A DNA stretch of 28,380 nucleotides, taken from a virus. Positions 6,594-13,664 of the stretch are shown in pieces. The DNA lies in IMG/VR virus record IMGVR_UViG_3300045743_000147, positions 1-28,380 of that record; one strand, 5' to 3'. Both the position numbers and the translations under genes were made by a program. The notes under the pieces were generated by a model, which ran no database searches, was not told the DNA's origin, and worked only from the letters and a program-made list of their open reading frames with translations. Within the stretch, counting starts at the first letter, position 1; every line of letters starts with the position of its first letter.

Positions 6594-7064
6594 ATGAAAA
6601 ATTTAGTATCATTATTAGTAGTAGTTATGTTGGTTGGTTGTGGTCAATCAGCTGAAGAAAAACAAATTGCTGCATTAAAACAACAAAATCAACAATTATT
6701 ACAACAAGAACAACTACAAGCGCAACAACGCCAACAAGAACAATATCAACAGGCTCCACAAGTCCAACCACAGGCTCAATATCAACAACCTATGCAACAG
6801 GCTCCAGCACCAATTATCGTTCAATCAGCGCCAGCTCAGGTGTCTGGTAGTGGATCTAGTTTGGTTGAAGGTATGGCATTAGGTGCAGTTGCTGGTCATC
6901 TTTTATCTGGTGGGAACAATAACAATAGCCGATATAATCCACCACAAACAGTTATTAATAAGACCTATGTAAATAAGACATACGAAGCACCTAGAACATA
7001 TCAACGACCAGCTACTAATTTTAGTGCTGCCAGATCTACTATTTCTTCAGCAAGAAGACGATAA
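6594..7064 (+). CDS. Gln-rich lipoprotein
   Basis: 156 residues. Lipobox LVGC with Cys16 after a hydrophobic signal. Residues 22-70 are a Gln-rich helical stretch (EEKQIAALKQQNQQLLQQ) that looks like a coiled coil passing into Gln/Pro repeats. A glycine-rich hydrophobic patch at about 88-110 (GMALGAVAGHLLSGG) could insert in membrane. The C-terminus is basic (SSARRR). TAGGA precedes ATG. Phage lipoproteins often serve in superinfection exclusion or envelope changes; that role is only possible here. Confidence 0.75.
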   Translation: MKNLVSLLVVVMLVGCGQSAEEKQIAALKQQNQQLLQQEQLQAQQRQQEQYQQAPQVQPQAQYQQPMQQAPAPIIVQSAPAQVSGSGSSLVEGMALGAVAGHLLSGGNNNNSRYNPPQTVINKTYVNKTYEAPRTYQRPATNFSAARSTISSARRR

Positions 7065-7070
7065 AAGAAC

Positions 7071-7098
7071 TTGACAATTAAATCCTAACTGGTATAAT
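7071..7098 (+). promoter_or_regulatory. Early promoter of the NAD+ island
   Basis: TTGACA, 16-base spacer, TATAAT. It precedes the run of overlapping genes that leads into the PRPP-synthetase-like and macro-domain genes. Confidence 0.85.
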
Positions 7099-7117
7099 AG
7101 CCACATCAGTTAGGATT
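7081..7117 (+). promoter_or_regulatory. Perfect 11-bp inverted repeat enclosing the -10 (operator candidate)
   Basis: AATCCTAACTG (7081-7091) and CAGTTAGGATT (7107-7117) with the -10 in the 15-base gap. The left arm is upstream of the transcription start, so this is a DNA element, not an RNA hairpin. The spacing fits a dimeric repressor or a phage regulator. Confidence 0.6.
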
Positions 7118-7135
7118 TATTATTTAGAGAAGATT

Positions 7136-7447
7136 ATGAGAAAAGAGATTATAGATATACTATTAAATAATATTACAGACGACTTAGAATTTAATTCTGT
7201 TTCCAGTTATATTGAGGATTTATTATTTAAATTGTCAGAATATGAATCTACAGTATCAGTAATAAAAGCATCAATTGAACCTATGGTACGGTTAAATGAT
7301 AGTTTACAAATTCAGAATACTCAATATGTTGATAAATTAAATGATATTGAATCTAGTAATTTATCTCGTATTGCTAATGCGGTAGAAATTATAGCAAAAA
7401 CTAATGTTCGCAAGAATAAAATGATAAAGGATCATATAATTACATGA
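7136..7447 (+). CDS. Hypothetical helical protein, 103 aa
   Basis: Almost fully helical by composition, with heptad-like hydrophobic spacing (YIEDLLFKLSEYESTVSVIKASI) suggesting coiled coil. First gene of the operon that contains the NAD+ enzymes. Stop overlaps the next ATG. Function unknown. Confidence 0.7.
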   Translation: MRKEIIDILLNNITDDLEFNSVSSYIEDLLFKLSEYESTVSVIKASIEPMVRLNDSLQIQNTQYVDKLNDIESSNLSRIANAVEIIAKTNVRKNKMIKDHIIT

Positions 7448-7584
7448 AAACGCTTGCTATTTGTTTATTATCTATGCTAGACTATATTACTAGAGACATT
7501 TACTTAACAGATAAAGAATTTTCAGATTATAAAGAAATCAAGGATTATTTAAACTCGATTATAGGATACTACCATTATGCTTAA
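7444..7584 (+). CDS. Small protein, 46 aa
   Basis: ATG 7444 overlaps the upstream stop (ATGA) and its own end overlaps the next gene by 8 bases. Opening MKTLAICLLSMLDYITRDIY, rest acidic and Tyr-rich. It bridges the two reading frames and may chiefly couple translation. Confidence 0.5.
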   Translation: MKTLAICLLSMLDYITRDIYLTDKEFSDYKEIKDYLNSIIGYYHYA

Positions 7585-8437
7585 AATTAAATACCAACCA
7601 AATAATTTTATAAACCAAACAGAAAAGGTAGTCACTTTTCATACTTTCTCTGGCGGCGAAGTACATGTAAATTTGGGATTAAATAATATAATATCTAATT
7701 CTATTGATGTCAATTACCCTATTCAGATTAAAGCAAGATTAGATTCTTCTGATGAATTGATGAAGTTATTGGTATTGACTGATGCATTAAGAAGAAATTT
7801 TGGTAATGTTATTGAATTAGTAATGCCATACATCCCATATGCTAGACAAGATAGAGCCTGTGTTGCTGGAGATTCTTTTTCTCTAAAAGTATTTACTGAT
7901 ATTATCAATTCTCAGAATTATAGTAAGGTTATTGTATCTGATGCCCATTCTATGGTATCATTAGCATTGTTAAATAATGTAGAAGAAATCCCACAAGAAA
8001 CTTTTGCAAATAGAGTTCATTCAAGAATTAAAAAAGATTATGGTACTGTGGATTTTATTGTTTCTCCAGATTTGGGTGCTAGTAAAAAATCTGAAGAATG
8101 GACAAAGATTAATGATATTAATGTTATTCAAGCAACTAAGGTTAGAGATAAATCAGGTTCTATTGTAGCTACCAGATTGTATGATGAAGGTGTTAATTTG
8201 GTTGGGTCTAAGTGCTTAATTGTAGACGATATTTGTTCGGGCGGAAAAACTTTCATCGAATTGGCAAAAGTATTAAAAAGTAAAGGTGTAGAAAAAATAT
8301 TTTTGTATATTACACATGGTATCTTTGATTTTGGTATTGATTGTATTTTGGATGGTGGTATAGATGATATTTACACTACAGATTCGTTTGACCAATCTGG
8401 TAATGCATCAGTAGTTGTTCATGAGTTTTTCTTATGA
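7577..8437 (+). CDS. PRPP synthetase-like enzyme (possible ADPR-PP synthetase)
   Basis: 286 residues, shorter than the usual 310-315. Motifs in order: PYIPYARQDR (about 87-96, matching the bacterial PYFxYARQDR), VSDAHS (about 121-126), TKVRD as the flexible-loop segment, and the PRPP-loop CLIVDDICSGGKTF (about 214-227), where standard enzymes read VDDMIDTxGT. Classic members make PRPP from ribose 5-phosphate and ATP. In phages a PRPP-synthetase relative next to a NAMPT relative can be the NARP1 pair, in which this enzyme (Adps) pyrophosphorylates ADP-ribose. The atypical SGGKT loop fits altered substrate, but sequence alone cannot decide. Confidence 0.85.
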   Translation: MLKIKYQPNNFINQTEKVVTFHTFSGGEVHVNLGLNNIISNSIDVNYPIQIKARLDSSDELMKLLVLTDALRRNFGNVIELVMPYIPYARQDRACVAGDSFSLKVFTDIINSQNYSKVIVSDAHSMVSLALLNNVEEIPQETFANRVHSRIKKDYGTVDFIVSPDLGASKKSEEWTKINDINVIQATKVRDKSGSIVATRLYDEGVNLVGSKCLIVDDICSGGKTFIELAKVLKSKGVEKIFLYITHGIFDFGIDCILDGGIDDIYTTDSFDQSGNASVVVHEFFL

Positions 8438-8907
8438 ATACAATAAAAGGTAATTTATTAGATTTAGCAGAACAAGGTAAATTTGATGTAATCGTGCATG
8501 GTTGTAATGCGTTTAACAATTTTGGTGCTGGTATAGCACTAGAGATAGCAAATAGGTATCCACAAGCTGATTATGCAGATAAATCTACTATACGTGGTGA
8601 TAAAACTAAATTAGGAACCTATACAAAATCTATAGGATTTTCGAAAACTACAAAAGTTAATAGTTTTGTTATCATCAATGCTTATACTCAATATGGTTGT
8701 AATGCATCAAAACATGTAGATTTATTTGAATATGCTTCTTTTCAAAATATTTTAAATAGTTTAGCAGAAGAATACCCAGATAGCAGATTTGGGTTTCCAA
8801 AAATTGGATGTGGTTTAGCTGGTGGAAACGAAAGAAGAATTTTAGATATGATCGATGATTTTTCTAAATTAATTAATGGTTCGGTAACTGTTGTGGAGTT
8901 CGGATAA
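8434..8907 (+). CDS. Macro domain protein (ADP-ribose binding/hydrolysis)
   Basis: 157 residues, one macro domain. Motifs: GNLLDL near residue 6, HGCNAFNNFGAGIALEI at about 22-38 (ligand-binding Asn-Gly-Ala loop), INAYTQYG at about 87-94 and FPKIGCGLAGG at about 120-130 (phosphate-binding loop). The pattern is closest to Poa1p/ADP-ribose 1''-phosphate phosphatase-like proteins. It overlaps the PRPP-synthetase-like gene by ATGA and lies in an NAD+ salvage island, so its ligand may be ADP-ribose or its 1''-phosphate released by host NAD+-consuming defences or by RNA repair. Exact activity unknown. Confidence 0.88.
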   Translation: MNTIKGNLLDLAEQGKFDVIVHGCNAFNNFGAGIALEIANRYPQADYADKSTIRGDKTKLGTYTKSIGFSKTTKVNSFVIINAYTQYGCNASKHVDLFEYASFQNILNSLAEEYPDSRFGFPKIGCGLAGGNERRILDMIDDFSKLINGSVTVVEFG

Positions 8908-9326
8908 TGCAAGATAGATATTTTAATAATCAAGAATGTATAGATAGATTATTCAATGATTATAAACAACATGGTAATTTGTTTGTAGCATTTGATTTCG
9001 ATGATACCGTATTTGATTTTCATAACAAAGGTGATTATTTTTCTAAAATGGAAAGTTTATTAAGAGAACTTTATGATAGAAAATTTACATTGATTTTGTT
9101 TACTGGTAATGAAGGTGACAAACTTGATGCAGCAGTTAACTATTGTGTTGAACGTGGATATAAACCAACATATGTAAACGAGAATCCTATTATGGCTACT
9201 AGAAAGCCATATTATAATATTCTATTTGATGATAGATCTAGTTTATCTGAAGCCTATTGTATTATGAATTCTGTATTAAATAAAATAGATTTAGCAGAAG
9301 AATTTAACAAAAATGTTTTAATTTAG
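8907..9326 (+). CDS. HAD-like phosphatase
   Basis: 139 residues. FVAFDFDDTVFDFH (about 27-40) gives HAD motif I DxDxT/V with the nucleophile and acid Asp. LFTGNEG (about 66-72) matches motif II (S/T). YYNILFDDRSS (about 105-115) supplies the motif IV Asp pair. The cap is minimal. It starts on the stop of the macro gene (TAATG). Similar small HAD proteins are common in phages; substrate unknown, likely a phosphorylated nucleotide or sugar given the neighbours. Confidence 0.8.
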   Translation: MQDRYFNNQECIDRLFNDYKQHGNLFVAFDFDDTVFDFHNKGDYFSKMESLLRELYDRKFTLILFTGNEGDKLDAAVNYCVERGYKPTYVNENPIMATRKPYYNILFDDRSSLSEAYCIMNSVLNKIDLAEEFNKNVLI

Positions 9327-9333
9327 GATTATT

Positions 9334-9582
9334 ATGAATTTATATTTATTGAGTCAATATGAAGAGCGTGGTTATGATACTTTTGATAGTTGTATTGTAG
9401 CTGCATTAAACGAAGATAATGCTAGAATGACACATCCAGATGGTATAGATAATTGGGGTGGTACTTATTGTAGTCGTAGTTGGTGTAGATCTCCAGATGA
9501 TGTTGTTGTAGAATTGATTGGTATTGCAGATCCTTCTATAGATACACCAAGAATCATACTATCAAGTTTTAATGCGGGGTAA
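9334..9582 (+). CDS. Conserved phage hypothetical protein, 82 aa
   Basis: Opening MNLYLLSQYEERGYDTFDSCIVAA with later ARMTHPDG, WCRSPDDVVVELIG and ending SFNAG. I recognise this order as a widespread small phage family (GYDTYDSxVVAA ... HP ... W ... VxxIGxA ... SFNAG) of unknown function. AGGA precedes ATG. Confidence 0.8.
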   Translation: MNLYLLSQYEERGYDTFDSCIVAALNEDNARMTHPDGIDNWGGTYCSRSWCRSPDDVVVELIGIADPSIDTPRIILSSFNAG

Positions 9583-9586
9583 AGAC

Positions 9587-9970
9587 ATGAAAAAAGCCTT
9601 CCTTGGGGGAACTTGTGGAAATTCAACATGGAGAGAATTCCTAATCCCACTATTGAATATTGATTATTTTAATCCTGTAGTATCAGATTGGAATCCTGAA
9701 TGTCAAGAAAGAGAACTTCTGGAAAGAGAAATTTGTGATTATTGTTTATATGTGATAACATCTGATATGACTGGTGTATATTCTATTGCTGAAGCTGTTG
9801 ATGATAGCAATAAAAGACCACTCAAAACAATATTTTGTTATATTGATGATCAACATTTCACCTCACATCAAATAAAATCATTAATTCAAACTGGCCGATT
9901 AATAGAAAGCAATGGCGGTAAATGTTTTAGAAATTTAATTGATGTAGCAGAATATTTAAATAAAGCTTGA
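9587..9970 (+). CDS. Nucleoside 2-deoxyribosyltransferase-like protein
   Basis: 127 residues from ATG 9587 (preceded by GGGGTAAAG; the ATG at 9572 would overlap the upstream gene). Opening KKAFLGGTCGNSTWRE and middle CDYCLYVITSDMTGVYSIAEAVDDSNKRP match the nucleoside-deoxyribosyltransferase-like family 2, with the Gly-rich nucleotide loop, a VITSDMTGVYSIAEA segment and the E that serves as nucleophile in true enzymes. This fold also occurs in ADP-ribose/TIR-like and nucleotide-binding proteins, so activity is uncertain. Its location between the macro domain and NAMPT suggests NAD+/nucleoside metabolism. Its stop is inside the -35 of the next promoter. Confidence 0.75.
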   Translation: MKKAFLGGTCGNSTWREFLIPLLNIDYFNPVVSDWNPECQERELLEREICDYCLYVITSDMTGVYSIAEAVDDSNKRPLKTIFCYIDDQHFTSHQIKSLIQTGRLIESNGGKCFRNLIDVAEYLNKA

Positions 9971-9994
9971 TTTAATCTAAAAACATAGTATAAT
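9967..9994 (+). promoter_or_regulatory. Early promoter of the NAMPT gene
   Basis: TTGATT preceded by AAAGC, 16-base spacer, TATAAT within the palindrome GTATAATATAC. The -35 overlaps the TGA of the previous gene. Confidence 0.8.
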
Positions 9995-10032
9995 ATACAC
10001 ATCAAAACAACAAATTGAAGAAGGTTTACAAT

Positions 10033-11457
10033 ATGAACGCTATAAATATGAAAGATGCTTATAAAATAGGCCACAAAGATCAATATCCAGAAGGAACCAC
10101 TGAGATTTATTCAAATTTTACTGCTAGATCTGGAAACTATTCTAATGTTCCAAATAGCAAAGGTATTGTGTTTGTTGGTCTACAATATTTCATCATGGAT
10201 TATCTTATTGAAGATTGGAACAACACATTTTTCAACAGACCTATTGAAAAGGTTGTAGCAAAATACAAAAGACGAGTATCTAATATTCTTGGATACGATG
10301 TTAATGTTGATCATGTCAGAGCATTACACAGATTAGGATATTTGCCTATTATCATCAAAGCATTACCCGAAGGCTCTTTCGTACCATACGGAGTTCCCGT
10401 TTTAACTATTAAGAATACACATCCAGATTTTTTCTGGGTAACAAATATGTTAGAAACAGTTCTATCATGTGAATTATGGCAACCAATTACATCAGCAACT
10501 ACATATGCTGCTTATAGGAAAATTGGAATTGAATATGCTGAATTGACTGGTGCTGCTATTGATTTTGTACCATTCCAATTCCACGATTTTTCAATGAGAG
10601 GAATGGCTGGTAGACATGCAGCTGCAATTTCTGGTTTTGCTGCATTAGCTGCTGGCTCTTATGGAACTGATTGTGTTCCTGCTATTGATTTAGCAGAAGA
10701 ATATTATGGTGCAAATTCAGATAAAGAATTGGTTGGGGTATCTGTAAATGCAACAGAACATAGCGTCCAATGTTCTGGTAGTAAAGAAAATGAATATGAA
10801 ACTTATATAAGATTGATGACTGATATTTATCCAGAAGGGATTTTATCTATAGTTTCTGATACTTGGGATTTTTGGAATGTTGTATCTAATTTCTTACCTA
10901 GACTTAAAGATACTATTATGTCTAGGAATGGTAAGGTTGTAATCAGACCAGATTCTGGTGATCCAGTAGATATTATTTGCGGTCTTGATATTGAAATTTT
11001 GGATACTGATGATTTTGATTATGCTAAAAGATGGGCTGCTGATTCATTAGAAGATGAAATTAGGTGCAGCACTCCACATGGAGAAGGTGGTGTTGATGAA
11101 CATTCTGGTATATTTAAATGGAAAGATTCTTATTATGAAGCTAAAATTGAAATTTGGTGGAATAGACACGATAAAAAATATTATTATATTGGTGATAGTG
11201 AATTAATTTCGTTTGAGGAAATTGAAATTCTACCAGAACAAAAAGGTTTAGTTGAATCTTTGTGGGATACTTTTGGTGGGACTATTAATACTGCTGGTTT
11301 CAAAGAATTGGATTCTCATATTGGTGCAATTTATGGCGATAGCATCACTTTAGATAGAGCCGAACGCATTTTTAAACGATTGGCTAAGAAAGGGTTTGCT
11401 TCTTCTAATATCGTTCTTGGTGTAGGATCTGCATCTTATCAGGGTGGATTAGGTTAA
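10033..11457 (+). CDS. nadV: Nicotinamide phosphoribosyltransferase, N-terminal fragment
   Basis: 474 residues from ATG 10033 (AAGAAGG upstream; the TTG at 10015 is not needed). NAMPT joins nicotinamide to PRPP to form NMN; the NARP1 relative (Namat) uses ADP-ribose pyrophosphate. Visible motifs: DAYKIGHKDQYPEGTTEIYSN near the start, FHDFSMRGMAGRHAA, NATEHS with the catalytic-His equivalent, SIVSDTWDFWNVV, VVIRPDSGDP with the substrate-binding Arg/Asp, and GVGSASYQ, the phosphate-binding loop. It then reads GGLG and stops. The remaining C-terminal part, beginning TRDTHGFAMKS, is a separate gene at 11708. So this is a truncated but otherwise intact N-terminal portion, holding most active-site residues. 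A phage-specific insertion (about 325-400) is present. Confidence 0.92.
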   Translation: MNAINMKDAYKIGHKDQYPEGTTEIYSNFTARSGNYSNVPNSKGIVFVGLQYFIMDYLIEDWNNTFFNRPIEKVVAKYKRRVSNILGYDVNVDHVRALHRLGYLPIIIKALPEGSFVPYGVPVLTIKNTHPDFFWVTNMLETVLSCELWQPITSATTYAAYRKIGIEYAELTGAAIDFVPFQFHDFSMRGMAGRHAAAISGFAALAAGSYGTDCVPAIDLAEEYYGANSDKELVGVSVNATEHSVQCSGSKENEYETYIRLMTDIYPEGILSIVSDTWDFWNVVSNFLPRLKDTIMSRNGKVVIRPDSGDPVDIICGLDIEILDTDDFDYAKRWAADSLEDEIRCSTPHGEGGVDEHSGIFKWKDSYYEAKIEIWWNRHDKKYYYIGDSELISFEEIEILPEQKGLVESLWDTFGGTINTAGFKELDSHIGAIYGDSITLDRAERIFKRLAKKGFASSNIVLGVGSASYQGGLG

Positions 11458-11704
11458 AATTGGTGATGTATATAAGATTGGAATTAGTACAAATTTAAAA
11501 CGAAGAATTAGTTCTTTATCCAATAAGTCCAAAGAAAAGGTTGAATTGTTATTTAAAAAAGAGTATACTTTACACAATGCATATCTTTTAGAACAGAAGA
11601 TATTAAAGGAAAATGCACAACATAGAATACAAAAAGAATGGTCAACAGAATTATTTGATTTAGATATATCAAATAATATAATTAAATATTTTAATGAGGA
11701 TTAA
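11453..11704 (+). pseudogene. GIY-YIG/T5orf172-type homing endonuclease fragment inside NAMPT
   Basis: The frame opens at 11453 and has no ATG, GTG or TTG near its start; an ATT at 11459 is the only near-cognate. It encodes IGDVYKIGISTNLKRRISSL, then a helical stretch with LEQKILKENAQ and KEWSTELFDLD. This matches the YKIGIsxNLxxR core and the C-terminal E..W region of GIY-YIG-related (T5orf172/MUG113) domains, missing the first strand. It ends four bases before the downstream NAMPT piece. The remnant of an endonuclease that inserted into the gene is the simplest reading. Confidence 0.75.
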
Positions 11705-11707
11705 AAC

Positions 11708-11992
11708 ATGGCTTTAACACGAGATACACACGGGTTTGCGATGAAATCTACTAACGCAGTTATTAATGGAGTTCAAACGCCTATCTTTAAAGATCCTAAA
11801 ACTGATAATGGTACTAAGAAATCTGCTAAGGGTTTATTGATGGTAACACAAGACGTTAATGGCTATCATTTAGAGGATATGGTTGATACTAAGGCAGAAC
11901 AAAGGGGTTGTTTGGAAACTGTATTTAAAGATGGTGTGTTGATTAAAACAACTACATTAGCTGAAATCAGAGAAATCACTTCTAGGATTTAA
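11708..11992 (+). CDS. nadV: Nicotinamide phosphoribosyltransferase, C-terminal fragment
   Basis: 94 residues. Apart from the first three (MAL) it reads as NAMPT C-terminus: TRDTHGFAMKSTNAVINGV, FKDPKTDNGTKKSAKG, and the end KAEQRGCLETVFKDGVLIKTTTLAEIREI. In human NAMPT the Arg of the equivalent LTRD binds substrate phosphate, so the break lies between two parts of the active site. It has its own GAGGA site seven bases before ATG, which suggests it is made as a separate chain that could assemble with the N-terminal fragment. I infer a split but possibly functional enzyme. Confidence 0.88.
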   Translation: MALTRDTHGFAMKSTNAVINGVQTPIFKDPKTDNGTKKSAKGLLMVTQDVNGYHLEDMVDTKAEQRGCLETVFKDGVLIKTTTLAEIREITSRI

Positions 11993-11993
11993 T

Positions 11994-12608
11994 ATGGATT
12001 GGAAAGATTATGTTGGGTATCAAGAGATAAGTCTTGATACCACAGAAGATAATTTAAATGTATTTTATCTTCAATTTAAAAGTAGCGGTTTTTCTGATAT
12101 GTCTAGATTATGTTTGGAAATAACTAAGATTCTGCTTGATATATCAGATTTTAGATATGATGAAGATGAACTCAAAGATGCAATTGTAGAGATTTTATGT
12201 GATTTCCCATACTTTACTATGGATAAGTTTGAGGGTAATGATAGATATAAGTGGAAATTTGGTTTTGGTAATTATTGTAAATTCACAAAAACTGGTGAAC
12301 TTATTAGAGTTAATCGATTAAAAGTTTTACCATATATAACAAAAGTAGATTTATTAGGACAGTTTTATCATTTTCAAAAAAATAAACTTAAAAATAAAAT
12401 TGCTTTAAATACTAGAAGAGGTCAGGGTAATACAACATATATTACAAACATTAAAGACTATGGATTTAATGTCTATGCAGAACATATTTTTTATAAAGGA
12501 AACACCGCATATGATTGTCCAATTATGGTTATACGATATGGTGAAAAATATGCAATATTTAAACATCCTAAATTTGAATCTTATGGATTTATTATGGATT
12601 TTGGATAA
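11994..12608 (+). CDS. Hypothetical protein, 204 aa
   Basis: One of the larger unknowns. Starts one base after the NAMPT fragment, so it belongs to the same operon. Rich in Tyr, Phe, Lys and Asp; a basic patch KNKLKNKIALNTRRGQG at about residues 130-146 could bind nucleic acid. No motif I can name. Confidence 0.7.
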   Translation: MDWKDYVGYQEISLDTTEDNLNVFYLQFKSSGFSDMSRLCLEITKILLDISDFRYDEDELKDAIVEILCDFPYFTMDKFEGNDRYKWKFGFGNYCKFTKTGELIRVNRLKVLPYITKVDLLGQFYHFQKNKLKNKIALNTRRGQGNTTYITNIKDYGFNVYAEHIFYKGNTAYDCPIMVIRYGEKYAIFKHPKFESYGFIMDFG

Positions 12609-12613
12609 AGAGC

Positions 12614-12641
12614 TTGACTTAATATTCTAAACTGCTATACT
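12614..12641 (+). promoter_or_regulatory. Early promoter
   Basis: AGCTTGACT with TTGACT at 12614, 16-base spacer, TATACT. Confidence 0.8.
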
Positions 12642-12651
12642 AGCTTCACTG

Positions 12652-12684
12652 AAACCGATTAGGGAATGGTTCTTTAATCGGTTT
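12652..12684 (+). terminator. Leader hairpin/attenuator-like stem-loop
   Basis: AAACCGATTA (12652-12661) pairs with TAATCGGTTT (12675-12684), perfect 10 bp, 13-base loop, followed by a T-rich run. It lies in the 5' leader, a few bases after the expected transcript start and before the ribosome site. It could attenuate or stabilise the mRNA. Confidence 0.55.
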
Positions 12685-12701
12685 TTATTTAGGAGAAATT
12701 T

Positions 12702-13253
12702 ATGAATATATTTTATTTGTCGAATAATGCAACTGAATGTGCAAGATTACACGTAGATTGCCATGTTGTAAAAATGATTTTGGAAACAGCACAATTACTG
12801 TCTACTGCACACCGAGTACTTGATGGTGTAGAATATATTGATAATTCATCTGGAAGAAATATTAAACGATGGAGACTTAATAATTCATATGAGGATCATT
12901 TATATAAAGTTTCTCATGTGAATCACCCAAGTGCTATTTGGGTTAGAAAATCGTATGATAATTATATCTGGTTACATTCATTGTTGGTTGAATTGTGTAA
13001 AGAATATTCTTATCGATATGGAAAAATACATAAAGTAGAATTTTCTGGATTAATGAAAAAATTGGAATATGCGCCATTTAATATAAGACCAGGAATATTC
13101 ACAGAACCAACACCAGCTATGCCACCAGAATTCATTGTAGAAAATGATTCTATACAATCATATAGAAATTATTATAGAGGATCTAAACAACATTTACATA
13201 GTTGGAAAAATAGAGAAATTCCAGATTTTATTTTTGAAAAGAGCTTGACCTAA
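12702..13253 (+). CDS. Conserved phage protein with HxDxHVVKM motif
   Basis: 183 residues. Motifs in order: CARLHVDCHVVKMILETAQLLSTAHRV (about 13-39), HVNHPSAIWVRKS (about 72-84), YRYGKIHKVE (about 106-115), AMPPEFI and YRNYYRGSK. I recognise this order from a widely distributed phage family, usually unnamed and sometimes annotated as pyrimidine-dimer glycosylase-like without good support. The conserved His and Asp/Glu suggest an enzyme, possibly a metal-dependent one. Perfect AGGAG site. The stop is joined to the next promoter's -35. Confidence 0.75.
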   Translation: MNIFYLSNNATECARLHVDCHVVKMILETAQLLSTAHRVLDGVEYIDNSSGRNIKRWRLNNSYEDHLYKVSHVNHPSAIWVRKSYDNYIWLHSLLVELCKEYSYRYGKIHKVEFSGLMKKLEYAPFNIRPGIFTEPTPAMPPEFIVENDSIQSYRNYYRGSKQHLHSWKNREIPDFIFEKSLT

Positions 13254-13272
13254 TTTTCTATTATGTTATACT
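13245..13272 (+). promoter_or_regulatory. Early promoter overlapping the previous stop
   Basis: TTGACC, 16-base spacer, TATACT. The last codons of the 12702 gene (AGC TTG ACC TAA) form the -35. Downstream it shares TCACTGAAAC with the 12614 promoter. Confidence 0.8.
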
Positions 13273-13304
13273 AATATCACTGAAACAACTTTAGGATTTT
13301 AATT

Positions 13305-13484
13305 ATGATTTATTTATTATTGATTATGACCTTTTCTGGTCAAATGGAAACCGTTCATTATCAAACTGAAGCAGCTTGCGAATCAGCATTGATGGAAAGG
13401 GTGGACGGGGCTAGAATGAAAGATATTCAAGTTGCTGAATGTATTGATACAATGTCATTAAATGTGAAGAGATTTGTAAAATGA
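13305..13484 (+). CDS. Small protein with N-terminal hydrophobic segment, 59 aa
   Basis: MIYLLLIMTFSG opening looks like a short signal or anchor; two Cys (in EAACESAL and AECID) follow, which could form a disulfide if exported. AGGA precedes ATG, and the stop overlaps the next ATG (ATGA). Function unknown. Confidence 0.6.
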   Translation: MIYLLLIMTFSGQMETVHYQTEAACESALMERVDGARMKDIQVAECIDTMSLNVKRFVK

Positions 13485-13663
13485 ATGGTGAGAACGAATT
13501 AATAACTAAAGGTCAAGCTTTAGCTGCTATGAAGAAGTGGTTTTATGAATCTTTTGATGATGATTTATTAGATCGTATGGAAAAACATGCTTTGATAGCT
13601 CAAGCTGAAGGGTTTTCTATGTCGTTATTAGCAGAAATGGAAATTGAATTAGAGGATATTTAA
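13481..13663 (+). CDS. Small acidic protein, 60 aa
   Basis: Helical, acidic product (FDDDLLDRMEKHALIAQAEGFSMSLLAEMEIELEDI). ATGA overlap with the upstream gene. No recognised family. Confidence 0.65.
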   Translation: MNGENELITKGQALAAMKKWFYESFDDDLLDRMEKHALIAQAEGFSMSLLAEMEIELEDI

Positions 13664-13664
13664 A

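Noticed and set aside
10041-10048. TATAAATA in the NAMPT coding region
   Set aside because: Encodes AINMK residues of a conserved N-terminus; likely chance. The same applies to 16402-16409.
11443-11707. Group I intron or intein in NAMPT
   Set aside because: The insert encodes an endonuclease fragment in a different frame, has a stop before and a ribosome site plus ATG after it, shows no intein splice motifs and is too short for a ribozyme core with this coding content.
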